DNA of 64,000 nucleotides, taken from positions 12,864,650 to 12,928,649 of the forward strand of contig NW_004624747.1 of assembly GCF_000247695.1 (NCBI RefSeq). Reading direction: 5' to 3'. The translations under genes were made by a program, and so were the position numbers. The notes below the pieces were generated by a model, which was given only the letters and a program-made list of their open reading frames with translations, was not told where the DNA came from and ran no database searches. Source of the stretch: Heterocephalus glaber (lineage: Eukaryota > Chordata > Mammalia > Rodentia > Bathyergidae). Shown here in pieces: positions 24,066 to 38,505 of the stretch (position 1 is its first letter; the number at the start of each line of letters is the position of its first letter).

Positions 24066-24701
24066 CAGATGAAGAGATGTATTTTGCCATAGGATGGGCG
24101 GTGTGAAGGATGAGCTCATGGAGATAGACCTGAAAAAAGGTCTGTGATAGTCAGAGCCATAGGGAAGGAGCTGTGGGACTGGGAGATATAGAGTGGAAGT
24201 GGTGTGGAAATTGCACCATTCATTGACTCTTGTCAGGAGTGAAAAGTAAGAAAAGTGGGCGTCAAGAATACAGTTATTTCTTGAGAAGATCAGGTATGAA
24301 GGGAAGAATAATGACTAGTTTTAGACCTGCTAGCTTTGGAAAATCAACAGAATAATAGAAAAATAGAAATGGAATTTAAGTAAAATACTTTTAGTCAATT
24401 CTAATGTAAACTGATAAAAATTTAACTGTTAAGATTTTTTTGTCATGGGTGTAGATTTGGTAACTATTTTAATGCTTTTAAAATTTGGGAGATGTTATAA
24501 ATATACATTGCGCATCACACACAGATGGATCATTAACTGTAAACTCATCAATGTATTCCTTGTGTTAAACCAGCAAGTTCCCTTTTAATTATTACTTCCT
24601 AATGCTAATTTATACTTTTTTCTTAAAGACATAGACTGTAAAGTAAGTTCTATGAGGACTTGCTGCATGTGATTTAATTTTTTTTCCTCTTATTTCTCTA
24701 G

Positions 24702-24779
24702 GGCCTATTCCTTGGTGGATTCCAGTCAAGTGTCTACATTTCTGATATCCATTCTTCTTATAGTCTATGGTAGTTTCAG
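24702..24779 (+). CDS. SPPL3: SPPL3 exon 2 (codons 8-34)
   Basis: The acceptor is a pyrimidine-rich tract ending in CTCTAG at 24701 and the donor is AG|GTAAG at 24779/24780. The exon starts with the third base of Trp8 and ends with two bases of Arg34. It encodes [13 protein letters not shown] followed by the hydrophobic [10 protein letters not shown], which forms the first transmembrane segment. Confidence 0.97.
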
Positions 24780-27700
24780 GTAAGATGTTCTCAAAATGGG
24801 GCTGATTTCAATTGGAGGCAGAAGAAGCATTACTCTGAAAGTGTTGGCACCAAAACTATTCTGCAAAGAGAAACAGGACTGTGGCAGATTTGAGTTAGAA
24901 TGTAATAAATCTCATTTATTATTTAGTTTGCTGCTGTTAAACACTTTGGCTTTGTTTATGACTTTAGCATATTAATGCAAACATGCAAAAATGAATTGCC
25001 TAAAGTTCTGTTCTGAAAATAATGACTCAACTAAGAGCACTGATTATTGAGACAATTACAGAGAGGTTTTTTTGGTTGGGGGGGGCGGTTGAGACAGGAT
25101 CTCACTATGTAGCTCAGGCTGTCCTTGAACTCACTATGTAACCAATTGTGGCTGCCTGCTTCCACTTAGCATAATGTTTCTGATGTTAATACACATCCAA
25201 ATATTGCTCAATATTACCCACCTTTGTTTTTCTGTTCATCAGTTGATAGATATTTGGGCTATATCTACTTTCTGGTTTTTATAAATAACGCTGTTGTGAA
25301 CCTTTATGTACAAGTTTTGATGTGGGTGTGTATGTTTTAATTTCTCTTCAGTAGATAACCTAGTACTGAAATTGCTAGATCATATGGTAACTCAAGTTAA
25401 ACATTTTAAGAAGTATCACTGTTTTCCAAAGCACCTGCAGTATTAACATTCCCACCAGCAATGTGTGAGGGTTCCAGTTTCTCCACATCCTAGTCAACAC
25501 TTGTTATTATCTGTCATTTTGACTATAGCTGTACTATTATAGTGGGTATAAAATGCTATCTCTTTGTAGCTTGATTTGCATTTCTTTAATAACTGTCATT
25601 TTCATGTGTTTTATCTTTTTATATTTATGAAGACACATCCTTTATCATATTAATGCTTGTAAAAACACTTCCTACTATTCTAGATAGGTAAGTTAATTGG
25701 ATAACTTGTAGGCAGTTAGAGCTGGTGGAGGAGTTAATATTAGCATTATAAAAAGAAAAAGTACTGCACCCACTTATTTCCCCTGGGAATAAATAGTAGT
25801 GATTGATATTCTAAATAGATATCAGTCTCCCTAGCCCATTTCCTTTTTGCTATGTGACTTGTTTTCCCACTTAATCAATATTACCCTGGGTGACTGTACT
25901 TGTGTTTTGTTTTGTTTTGTTTTGGTACCGGGGATAGAACTCAGGACCTTTCGCTTGCAAGGCAGGTGCTGGAACCACTGAGCTAAATCCCCAGCCCCTG
26001 TACTTGTAATCTTATTGGTTAATCATGTTTTTGTCCCACTTTGTCCCTGTCTCACCTCGTGGCTTTGCCCTATAAAACACCTTTTTAAAGCAGGGTGGGT
26101 GGGTACCCCACAACCACTTTCTGGTCCCCCTTCTGTCTCTTAGACAGAAGAGATCTTTCTTTCAATAAATTTTTCCTACTCTTAACCTCCGTTGTTCCTA
26201 GAATTCATTCTTCAGTTTTAGAGAACATGAATTCATGCTTTGGATATCGAGTAGTCTGGAAGTTATATTTCCCTTGTTTGGATTATTTTTGCATATTTGG
26301 ATTATTTGGTGCCCTATATCACTAATAAAAGGATTTGTCCTTTTATTTTCCTGAGTTTGTAATTAATACTTCCTGATGGATTGATCTTCATAAAATACCC
26401 TTCCTTGGCTCTTGTATAACAGTTTCTATTTTAATGTCTTCCTTGATGTTAGTACACCCAGGTTCTCTTCCGGGTCTATTGTGGTTACATATGGAAAGAT
26501 TTTTAATGACTAATTCTGTTTCTTACAGAACTAGATTTTCTATTCTTAGTCTGTTTTGGTAATTTTTACTATCTAGGATTTACCCATTTCCTCCAAATTG
26601 TCTTAAGTTGTTGGCATCAATGTGTTCTTATTATTCCTTTATAATCCATCCAATTTTGAATGGTCAGTAGTAATGTTCCCTCTTTCATTTTTTATTTTAG
26701 TTTTTTTTTTTCTTGATCAGTCTAGGTAAATGTCAATTTTGTTGATCACATCAAAGTGACCTTTTATTTCACTGAAGCCTCTCTCTTTTAACATAGGCAT
26801 TTAAAACCACCACACATTTTCCTTTAAGTATTGCTTAGCTGCATCTCATAAATTTTGGTACATTTACTATCCCTTGACTGAGCTTTGCAAAGCTTCCTTT
26901 ATTACTTGAAGCTCACCTCTATCTCTCCCCTTTACAGCTGATCAGAAAAAATACATACAGATACAGCATACTTACTCATAATCAGTGTGTTCCAGAAGAC
27001 AAACCTATAGAAAAATACTAACACAAAGAGAAACTGAAAACTGGACAAAGAAAAACAATGGAACAGGGCTGTTGTGATGGCATATAGACCCAGGAATTAT
27101 ACTATGGACTGGTTTAAAATTTCTTAGATACCTTGAAACTGGTAAGACACTTGACATTCTGTCCCATCAGGATTTGTGTGTTGTAAACAAAGAAATAACA
27201 GGTTAGAAATTGATCCAAAAGAAAGATGCAGGTGTTTGGGGTGTCAGGGTGGGGGTAGCTCCTGAGGATTGAACCAAGGCCCTTCATTCTTAGCTACATC
27301 CCCAGCTGTTTCTTTTTTTTTTTTAAGACAAGCTCTGCTGGATCACTAAGATGCCCAGTCTGGGCTCAAACTTGTGATCCTCCTGCCTCAGTCTCCCAGG
27401 GTGCTGGGGTTACAGGCTTGCTCCTCTAGCCTAGCTAGAAGACACACTATACTTGTTACATTCCTTCTCTATCTCACTCTTTGCCTCACCCTTCTTCCCT
27501 CCTTCCTTCTCTCTCTCCCCCCTCACTGTCTCTTATTCTATCTCCCTCCCTCTCACTATTAGGATTAAAAAAAAACAACAAAAGGAATTCTTAAAATGTT
27601 ATGGTACAGTTCTCCATTTTATCTGTCATCTCGTTTTTTCAGTGCACTCAGTTATCAGAATTCAAATGTATAAACAAGTATAACTTCCAGTAAACTAAAA

Positions 27701-30700
27701 TTTTCACCTTCATTTTGCTTCCTCTATTCAAAAGAATTTTGGGCCATTTACTACGGTTTACAAGTTGTGATACAATAAACTAAATTAAAAACGGGCCAAA
27801 GAAAAGTATGGGTGGAGACAAAACAGAGCCAAAAATAAATCCAAAAATATATACCATGATACTCGTAACCGCACTCCTTGTGGTTTATAAATACTGTAGT
27901 AAGCTTTCTAGCAGCCAACTGTAGGAAAAAAGGAAGAAATTTAAATCTTTAGTCCCCTTAGATAAAAAGAATTTGAATCCAGTTGTTTAGGTGAATTATA
28001 ACTGTTCTTGGTCTGAAGATCAGACAGTCATTTATCTCAAAAACCAACATAAAAATAACATCATTTCATAGCCTGGAGGTACACAGCAGGCAATAGGAAG
28101 TTGTGATTCCTGACCATTTTACTGCTAAGTGTGGCCTGTTGTTATATTTTATACTATCTGGAGAAGAGATTGGTTAATTAACTCTTCCAACTGGTTGTTC
28201 TTGAATGTTGATCTCTTAATAACAGGCAGCTGTCCAGACATGTAGTCTGTTGCCAGGTGAATATTGACATTGTCTTTTCTTCTTCCTCTTCCTCCTCCTT
28301 TTCCTCCCTGCCCTTCTCCCTCCTCCTCTTTTCTTTTCCAGTACTGGGGATTGAACCTAGGGAGCACTGAGTTACATCCTTGGTCCTTTTGTCCCTTTTT
28401 ATTTTGAGACATAGTTTGAGGGTGAATTGAGCCACTTAGTGAAACTATCAACACTTGTGCCTCAGCCTCACAAATAGATGGGATTATAGGTTTGCGCCCC
28501 CACATCCAGCCAGACTTCCTTGTCTTAACTGTACTCACAGCACATTTGTGATTTATCAGAACCAGGGAGCCCAACAAGGCTTAAGTAAGTATAAGCCTCT
28601 GTTTCCCCTTATCTTGAGGCAAGCAATGCAAGTTCTCAAAGGCTGGCCAAGGAGTTTGCTCATAAAATCCTTTTGAGTCCAGTTTAGTACATAACAAAAT
28701 GAGTAGTTATGGTCTTAAAGTTTTATTCCTAGTCAGAGGGTATAGCTCTGAGGCAGAGCATTTGCCTAGCATACTTGAGGACCTTGCCTTTCATCCCCAA
28801 CACTTCAAGAAAAAGAAGATAAATTAAATCTGGACTATACAGCATAGTGTCCGACAATATGAGCTCAGTAATGGTTAGCTGCTATTAGTTTCATCCTCAG
28901 CACTCTCAGCTCCTTAGATCATCTCTTCTTACCCAAGTTCTTAGTAGCTAAATTTTAATATAGGTTTTATGTATGCACAATAATTGGAAATTTGTTTACA
29001 TCCTTTAAATTGACCTCATACTACTTTCTGTTCAGTCTTGGTCAATGAAAAGAAAAATTTAAATAGCATATAATGTGCTGTGATGTGTTGGATTGTTTTT
29101 TCTGTGATGTAGATTGTGATGAAACAGCCATAGCTCGAGTCCCTCTGTTGGTCATTTAAACATTCATTTTAGTAATCCAGACTTGCTGCTTGTTAAGCAC
29201 ATAGCCAAGGTACAATTTGGATGAAAGTGCAGTAATACCATTAAGACGTGTTAATATCATACTGTATGTTACTGGGTAGCAATGATAATAAATTATGATT
29301 GTGGGGCAGGTTAGGGGGTAGGTTATCCTGTAAAGACAGTATAGACTCTTGTAGGTCTAGTCAAGCCGCTTGTAGAGTTAATAAATTACCAAGTAAGCTG
29401 GGATAAAGGCCCATAATTTTAAATGGTCCTGAGTGGCTCTGAAGGGACAGTCTTCTGCAAAGGTATTATTCAAACAGCTTCAGTTTGCCATCAGCTGTGC
29501 AGTGTAGGTCATGTTACTGAACCCCAGTTACACTGGCCTGGGATCTGCTACACCTGCCCCCAAGATCTAATTTTTATGGCTGAAAGATATGACTCTTCCC
29601 AGCATGAACTACATTTAGCCAGATTTCTGTTTTGTGCAGTGGTGATGTGTGCCTCCTTTTAATGATCAGACAAGGCATGGTTTTACCTGAGCTTGTTTGA
29701 AGCATTGAGAAAATCAAAGTCAGCCTCTGGTTAAAGACCTAGTAAAAGTGTCCCCTGCTTCCCCATAAGACCTCATTTTCTTGCCTGAGACTTTCCTATC
29801 TCTGCAGCAGCTCTTGTCAACTGGCTGTAAGAAAATGAATCAGCCAGAACAGGTTTTACGCTAACCATAACCACCTAGTACTATATTTAAAAAGAGGGGA
29901 AACTTTTACCTTAAAGTAGCCAGAGTGGAGTTTTTAGTAGTCCTCAGCTAATAACAAATTGGAGTTATATAGCCCTTCAGCAACATAATACCAACAGGAA
30001 GAATAGGAGAAACCAACAGACTATAATAGCTAAACCCCAGAGTGGAGATTCTTCAAAGTTTACCCTGCTATCCCCAAATTCTGAGAGGCAAAGTAGGCCT
30101 CTCAGAGTTGTTCGTGTGCTCTCTCCTTTCTTCTTCCTCTTCCTCTTTCTCCTCCTCCATTATTATTACTATTATTATATTATTATTATTATTATTATTA
30201 TTATATCCTTAAGTGAATTTGAAGTCTTTCCAAAGCATGGCTACCAGGAAGAAGCAGTTCTGTTGATTCCAGACAGGTTCCCATGAAATGCATCACCAGT
30301 CCTAGACATTAGGTCTGCCATCGGAAACTGTAGTTTAAAAAACCATAGAGGCTGGGCGTGGTGGCACACATTTATAATCCCAGCACTAGGGAGGCTGAGG
30401 CAGGAGGATTGCTGCGAGTTGGAAGCCATCGTGAACTACACGTTAAGACTGTCTGAAAAAGGCAATCATGGTCCCTGGTCCCCCAAAAAAATATCAATCA
30501 TGAGCCGGGGACATAGCTCAGTGGCACCATGCCTGCCTGGCAAGCACAAAGTCCTGAGGTAGGAGCAGTTAGTGTATTTTTTTGTTCCCTGTCAAAGTGT
30601 CTCCCTTTAATGGGTAAAAAAATATAAGGCCCCAGATATATACAAGATGACCTTTGTAAAATCCAGAGCTTTTTTTAAAATTAAAAATCCCCAGGAAAGC

Positions 30701-33700
30701 TAATGCATCAGAATCCTGACCATATTCCAGTAGACTAGGTTTAAGAAGTCAGTCACAACTGAATATAACCTGTCCTTTAGTCCTGTTAGGGGAATTGTCA
30801 CCCAGTGGGGCTGCCCTCCAATGGAACAGTTTGCTAATTACTAATTAGCTAAATTTATAGGGTACCAGCTTGAAAGACACCTGACAAGTCTATACCCCAC
30901 AGGTTAGCCCAGTCACCCATTCTTTCTTTCCCTCCCTTCTCCATTCCTGTCCAGACCAGCTTCAAGCTCACATTCCTCTTCTTGGCCTCCTGCATACCTG
31001 GGATTACAGGACATCCTTGTAATTGAAGATATTGCCAGTTGGGGCTAGCAACAGAAATAAGGGAGTTTTACCATCTAGGATCAGACTGTCATAGCTGAGG
31101 GTCAGATCTCTTGAACCAACCTGGCAAGAGGATTTGAATGAAAGGGGTGGGAAAACAAGCACATTTTCAGTGTGACTAAAGCCCTGAAAGTTTAGCGAAG
31201 AACCCCTTCCAGGAAGGGTTCTAATCTCTTCAGGATAGCATCCCACTACTCTCCTAAAAATAGATAAAACTTGCTAGTGCTCTGGTTCCCCCCAGGGACT
31301 TTTTAAACATATGAACAGGGATGAAAAGAGGCTTCTTCTCTTTAAAATCTGCTCAGTTTGGGACTTACTTAAAAGAACAATCTAGAGGCACTTCTGCTTC
31401 CAGCCAAGATGGTGTTACAGGGACTGGATTATCATTCCACCTGAAACCCTCCACTCCCCTAAAAAACCACATACATGTAAAGCAGTAATTTTCAAGATGC
31501 TGTTTGTCAGACAGCAGAGGACAGTGATCCTGACTGAGGTCATGATGGAAGGAGGGAGATTCCCTGAGGGGATGGAGAGACCAAGGCAGCTGAATAGAAC
31601 CAAAAAAACAAGCTGCAAAGAAAAAAAGGAAACCCCCAGAAATCTGCAGACAGGCCCCTGAGCTTTCATCAGAGTATCTGGAGTATTGATCATTGGATGG
31701 GTGTGAAGAAATTACCTCATGTAGAAGAAAAAATAACGTGAAAGGATTAGAAAGAGGAGTACCTAGTCCCACTGGCCAGATCCCAACATTTATGCATCAC
31801 GTGACAGTGATTATATGTGACAGTGTTTACAGTACTCAGAAGAGCACTCTTTTCAATTACCTAATCATAAAAGCAAGACCTGAGCAACTTAAACTATTTC
31901 GGTATAACTAACAGCATCCCAGATAAATGTAAAATACGGAAATATTAAAATACTGAGTAGCCAGGGGGCCGGGTATTTAGCTCAGTGGTTCCGCCGCCTG
32001 CCTCGCAAGTGCAAGGTCCTGAGTTCGATCCCCATACACACCAAAAAAAAAATTGAGCAGCCAATAGGAGTATAAAAATATTGAGACAAGGTAAAATTCA
32101 CAATATCTGGCATATAACCAAGATTGCCAGACAAAGAAGAAGGGAGGCATGACCTATGATGAGAATAATCAAAACTTAGAACTGACACAGATGTTAGAAT
32201 CAGAGAAGTGCACCAAAACAGATACACAGCAGTATTCTGCAAGTACAAAAAAACTTAGAAAAGTACATGGAAGATACAAAAAGGATCCAAATCAGATTTA
32301 CAGAAATAAAAATGACACACACCTTTCAGTACCGGGGGTTGAACCTTGGGCCTCCTCACTGAGCTGCATCCTCGTCCCTTTTTAAACTTCATTTTCAGAT
32401 AGGATCTCCCTATCCTTGCTTGCAATTCTCCTGCCTCTTCCTCCCAAAATTCTCTTTGGTATTAACAGGCATTTGCTACCTTGCCTGGCTGATTTTGTCT
32501 ATGATTTAAAGAAACAAAAACAACATTGGAGGGGATTATTGGTAACTAAACATAATAAAAGAAAACATTGGTGAACTTGAAGGCATAGCAGTACAATGTA
32601 TGGGAAGGAAATACAGAAAAGAGAATCCAAAAGAGAATCATTGAGCTGTCTTTGAACATCAAACAGAAACCTCTAGTGGCCTAATGTATGGGTAATTGTA
32701 GTTTTTGAAAGTGGAGAACAAAGGGAGGTAGAGAAAAATAATTGAAGAAATCATGGCCAGATTTTTCCAAATTTGTTGAAAACTATAGCCACAACCCCAA
32801 GAAACCCTATAAACCCCAGGCACAAGAAACATGAAAAAAACAAGCCAGGAATGGTACACACACCTGTAGTTCCACCATTCAGGTGGCTGAGGTAGAAGGA
32901 TCATTGTTTGAGGACAGCCTGGGCTACAATAGTGAGACCCTGTCTCAAAAAAAAAAGAAGAAGAAGAAAAAGAAAACTACCAAGGCATATCCTAAAAACA
33001 GCTACAGGGGAAGAAATGGCATGTTATATATAATGGAAAAGAGATAAGACATCAAATGTATCATTAAAAAACTGTCAGGTAAAAAGACTATAGAACAGCA
33101 GCTTTAAAGTATTAAAAGAAAAAGTCTATTATTGTAGAATTAATTCTATGGCAAAATATCTTTCAGAAATGAAGACAAAATAAAGATGCTTTCAAACATG
33201 CACAATCTGAAAGAACTCACCAAGCAGGGCATGATAGCTCATGTCTGTAATCCCAGCACTTGGGAGGCTAGGGCAGGAGGATTGCTGTGGGTTTGAGGCC
33301 AGGCTGGGGTGTATAGTGAGTTCAAGGCCAGCCTGAACTACACAGCAAGACCCTGACTGAAAATCACCATAATTACCACATTAAATGAAATTGGACCGTT
33401 TAAACAGTGAAAAGACAGTAGTTGTCAGATTGAATATAAAAGCAAAATCTAGTTATGTACTGCTAAGAAGCCCACTATAAATATAAAACTAAAAAAGTTA
33501 AAAGTAAAAGGTGGAGAAAAGATCTATGTTGCTTATACTAACAGAAAGCTGGAGTGGTTATATTAATATTAGACAAAGCAGCTTTTAAAGTATACAGTTA
33601 TCACAACCAACAAAGGTTATTTCATAATGATAAAGATACCAACTAAGCAAGAGGACATAAAACAACTCTAAATACTTATGCCTCTAGTAAAAAAAATACT

Positions 33701-36700
33701 CAAAAAGCATGAAGCAAAAACTAGAACTTCAAGGAGAGCAGGGCGTGGTGCTACGTGCCTATAATCCCAGCACCCTGGGATTTGTGAGGCAGGAAGATTC
33801 CACGTCAAGGCCAGCCTGGACAATTTCGTGACTCAGCAAGACCTTGTCTCAAAAATTAAAAAAGAACTAGAGATAGAGCTCGGTGTGAAGGCCCTGAGTT
33901 CAGTCCGCAGTGCTGCAAAATCAAAATTTAAGTCCAGAAATAAAAGCTGAAGATTTCAATAATGGTAGAATAAGGCAGAAAATCAGCAAGGATACAATGT
34001 ATTTGAACAATATTTTTAGTCAGTTTAGCCTAATTGATGTTTATAAAACACCCTAACAAATGAAACACATTCTTATTATTGTACCTGGAATATTTACTAA
34101 TATAGAATGTATTTTAGGGACATAAGACAAATTTCAGTATATAAAGTATGTTCTCTAATCAAATTCAGGCTGGCATAACAAAATATTATAGACTAGGTAA
34201 ACTTAGATGACAAATACATTTTCTGAGTTCTGGAAATTGAGATGAGGGTTTCAGTAAGGATGGATTCTGTTTTTCCAAAGTGGCTACATCAGTTTCTGCT
34301 ACCACTAACAGTGTATGAAGAGCTCAATATTTTGTCTGTGTTTTGATTTGGTTTGGTTTGGTTTTTACATTACTGGGTATTGAACCCAGAATCTTCACAC
34401 TAGACTACAGCCTCAATCCTTTTTTATTTTTTATTTTGAGACAGGGTCTTGCTAAGTTGCCCAGGCTGGGCTCAACTTTGATCTTTCTACCACAGCCTCC
34501 CTGAGGGCCAGGATTACAGACTTAGTGCTAAGAGCCGTTTTATATCTTTGCCAGCACTTGATTAGCATCAGATTTTTAAAAATATATTCATACTAGTGGG
34601 TATGAAAAATACTTTTATGTATTCTGTCTAGATGCGAAGGTCCTTATCAGATAGATGATTTGAACATATTTTCTCCCATCCTGTGGGGGTTGTCTTTTCA
34701 TCTTTTAATAGTGTCATTTGAAGTGCAAAAGTTTTTAACTTTGATAAAGTCTAATTTATATATTTTTTGTCATGTTTTTGGCATCATATCTGAGACTCCA
34801 CTGTTCATCCAGGGTCACAATGATTTACCCTGTTTTCCTCTTAAGAGTTTGTATAGATTTGGGCTCTTAGATTGTTTCACACATTCATGACGGGACCATA
34901 ATTCCTATGACTCACTGCCAGGTGGCTTGAACCAGCAGTAGTACATCATGACTGCCCCGTTAAAATTTCAAACCCTTCTGTTTCCTGCTTTTTCTCCTTA
35001 GCTCCTGCCATTAACATACTATTTAACTTATTTTTCTTATTATCTGTCTCCTTCCTCCTTTGAAAGTAAAATACATGTACATAAAACCTAATAGTGTTTT
35101 GCTATTTTCCCTCCAGTACTAAGACACAAAGGAAACTCAGTCTTTGTTGTTGAATCAGAGAAGACAGGGTGTAGGAAAAGGAGTGCTTAGGGCTGGGGAT
35201 GTAGCTCAGTGGCACCACACCTTCCCCCAAAAGCACAAGGTCCTGAGTTTGATCCCCGGTACCGAGGGAAAAAAAAGGAGTGCTTTTATGAACTGCTCAC
35301 TATAAAGAGTAAATTGGCACACCAGTTTACTGCTTTCAAAAGGAAGCAGTTGTGGTATGTAAAAAGGTCTCAAAATGCGCTTGACCTTTGACCCCACATT
35401 TCTCCTTCTAGGTTTTTATCATAAGGAAGTAATTAAGATGTGCACAGAGATACAGCTGGAAGACCCAGCCACGTTGGAATGCTTTCATCTCCAGTCAGAA
35501 ACACTTGTAAACTGACATTTGGAAGGATTGTAGATTATTTTTTTAAATGTGGTAACAGGAACTATTTTTTCATAGTTCAAAAGACATCTTCCTTTCTTAA
35601 TGCTTTAGCATTTTAAAATACTGTCTCATTGCTAACCTTTTGACCTACTTCTTTCTTAACCAAAAGTAAAATTTAACTGTAAATTTTTTCCCACAGGTCC
35701 CTTAATATGGACTTTGAAAATCAAGACAAGGAAAAAGACAGTAACAGTTCTTCTGGGTCTTTCAATGGCAACAGCACCAATAATAGTAAGACATTTTATG
35801 TCAGTTAACTTTCGTCTGTGTAGTTATCACGATTCTTTCTGTACTCCCAGTTAATAATTTACTGGGGTCTAGTGGGAGGGGCAGGGGAAAGGAAAGAAGG
35901 GAAAGGAAAAATGATGAGAAATGGAAAAAATGGAAATAAAGTCTTTGTAAATAGGGAAGGGTGGAGGGCATGAAGGGAGGGCTAGGAATGGGGAAAAAAT
36001 AACCAAGATGCATTATGTAAAGGTACAATTCCCAATGAGAAATGTAATTGTGTTGTATACCTACAATGTACCAATAAAAGAATTTAATAAATAAATAATT
36101 TACTGGGGTCAAGGTTTTATGTTTAGTATCATAATAAAACCTAATCTCCTACCTCAGCTTCCCAAGTCCTGCGATTACAGGTGTGTGCCACCACACCCAG
36201 ATAGGTCCTGGGTTCTGTCCTCAACACTACCACCCAAAAAAAAGAGACTTGATTTGACAATGTTAACAGATTTACACTGAGTACCTATCATGTACTGAAC
36301 ATCTTACTAGAAATTTTGAAAGATGCAAAAGTACAAGAGCAATTCTTTCCCAGATACTTTGAAAAATGGTAAGACTTACCAAGTACCACTTCACCATCCA
36401 TATTTGGGATGGGTACTTTTTTTCACTGAGAATTTTTCTGAACAGGCAGCTATCATCAGTGGGTCAGACTAAGCTCTAGAGATTAAACCATTTTGACATA
36501 GAAGAGTAAGGAAAAAACAGGTCAGGTGAGCAGTAATAGGTCGTGGAAGGTCTCTTCCCTGGAGAAGGGTGAGCTTGACTAGAAACAGCGAACTTGGGTT
36601 GGTGGAGAGGAAGTCATTCCAGGAGAGGGGGGATGGGCATGACCCATAGGACACGTTAAAACCACCACCTACAGTAATAGGAAAGAAATGCTGGAAAGCC

Positions 36701-38461
36701 AACAAAACGTTAGAATATCAGTGAAGGTTGTTAAGTTGAAAAGAGATCATTTAGTGTCTCTTTCAGTTTCTCTAGTTATTCTAATACCCTGTCAACCAAA
36801 TTGTATTTGCCTAGTTTTTACTGAGTTAAATTTGTTCCACTGTCCCTGTCAGTGCAGAGTGGGCATGATAAAGACAGTAAGTAAAATTACTTAAATATAG
36901 CGAGTCTTTTTTTTTCTTTTTTTGTTTTGTTTTGAGTCTTAATGTTATGACACAAGTCCTTATGAAATGTAAACATCAATACTAGCAACTTACTGGGAAC
37001 CAGCAGGTAAAACCCAGTGTAAAATATGATTTTTAGAGATTAAACTTTTACATAACAACCTACCTTCTATTAAGATTTCAAGCTAAATCACTTATACTCC
37101 TGAAACCTTTTTGAAAAGTCCAAGGTTATGTAGCATACATGCAAATGATGTTTAAACCCAATTAGGAATCTGTTTACATTACATCACAGAAACCTAAGAG
37201 AAATCTGCTAGTGTAATTGTATCCAGGTGCAATTTTATTCTCAACATACAATAAGAAAGAAGTTACAAACAAAAAAAAATGGTTTTTGTTGTTGTTGTTT
37301 GGTGCCTGGGATCGAACTCGGGACCTTGCACTTGCGAGGCAGGTGGTGGTGGAACCACTGAGCTAAATCCCTGGCTTGAAGGATTTCTTATAGTGACATG
37401 CTTTAGATAATGTCAGAAATTAAAGCTCAGTATGGTGGTGCACACCTGTAATCCCAACACTCTGGGAGGTTGAGAGAGGAGGACCTCAAGTTCGAGCCCA
37501 GCCTAGGTAATTTAGCACAACCCTGTCTCAAAAATTAAAAAAAATTTTGTGTGTGTTTGTGTTTATGGGCTAGGGATACAGCTCAGTTCAAAGGCCCAGG
37601 GTTCAATCTCCAGTACTGCCAAAAAGAAAAAAGAAATTGTCCTTGATTATAAATAAAAGAAGCTTAAAGAAGTATTAAGCGATGACAGGATTAGATGGGC
37701 CATGTGACCCAAAAAATTAAAACTTCCAGAAGGGAGATTATCACTTTGTAATTGAATGTTCTCATTGCCAGGTTGGTTCCCTAGGATGTGTGACCAAAGA
37801 CTGAGAAATTAGTGCTTCGGATTATAGTAATATTCTACTTGTGTGAGCAGCACAAAACCAGATGGAAGTCAGGGGGTCAGTAGTATGTGCTGCTGAACCA
37901 AGCACTCAGGGGGATGGTAGAATAGGCCTACCTAGGAAAAGCAGGGAAATGAAAATTAAAACCACAATAAAATAGCACTGTATAACTACCAGAATAGCTG
38001 GAATTAAAAGCCCTGAGGATTGTAGAACAAGAAAGAACTCTTTTTTTTTTTTTGGTGCTGGGGATCGAACTTGGGTCCTTGCGCTTGCGCAGCAAGCAGC
38101 GAAACCACTGAGCTAAATCCCCAGCCCCAAGAAAGAACTCTTTAGGCTTCTGGAGAGAGTATAAATTTGCAGAATCATATTGGAAAACATTTCAACATTA
38201 TGTATTAATGGTGAAGATAAAAACACCCTTGGACCCAGTAGTGTTGCTCCTGGTTATATACCAACAAATATGGGCACGTGTGCACCCAAAGTCACATAAA
38301 AGAACACTCAAAGCAGCATTATTTGCAATAGCCACAAATTTGGAATCAACTGAAATGTCTGTCATAGAATGGATAAGTTTTAATATATTCATACAATGAA
38401 ATCAAGTTCATATAACAGCGTAGATGATTCTGGTGGTGGTGGTGGTGGTGGTGGTGGTTGC

Positions 38462-38505
<44 letters not shown>

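Larger units (their letters stand above)
1..24701 (+). other. SPPL3: SPPL3 intron 1 (3' part)
   Basis: No single-copy exon was recognised here. The stretch holds SINEs, L1 and MIR relics, a Tigger-like and a piggyBac-like element, a U6 fragment and several microsatellites, listed separately. Between them lies A/T-rich unique intron with only chance open frames, for example 2240-3210, 6050-6960, 11900-13570, 17300-18800 and 19580-20390, where I see nothing specific. Confidence 0.85.
31380..33225 (+). mobile_element. Old L1 (5' region and ORF1 part), sense
   Basis: It starts with an L1-type 5' region (CAGCCAAGATGGTG) and passes through wording typical of old mammalian L1 or half-L1 ORF1 near 33160-33225 (GGCAAAATATCTTTCAGAAA). 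Several SINEs interrupt it and no frame is open. Confidence 0.6.
24780..35696 (+). other. SPPL3: SPPL3 intron 2
   Basis: The first part holds antisense L1 and an LTR (25145-26890). The second half (31380-34900) is mostly old L1 sequence cut up by SINEs. The stretches 26900-27230, 27560-28330 and 28815-30340 show no recognisable coding sequence apart from simple repeats. Confidence 0.85.

Noticed and set aside
28149..28577. 142-codon - strand open frame with Glu/Lys/Gly runs
   Set aside because: It crosses a reversed B1-dID and the complement of a pyrimidine repeat. No conserved domain is visible.
31365..31772. 135-codon - strand open frame
   Set aside because: It lies antisense to an old L1 5' region. 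No start context or domain supports a gene.
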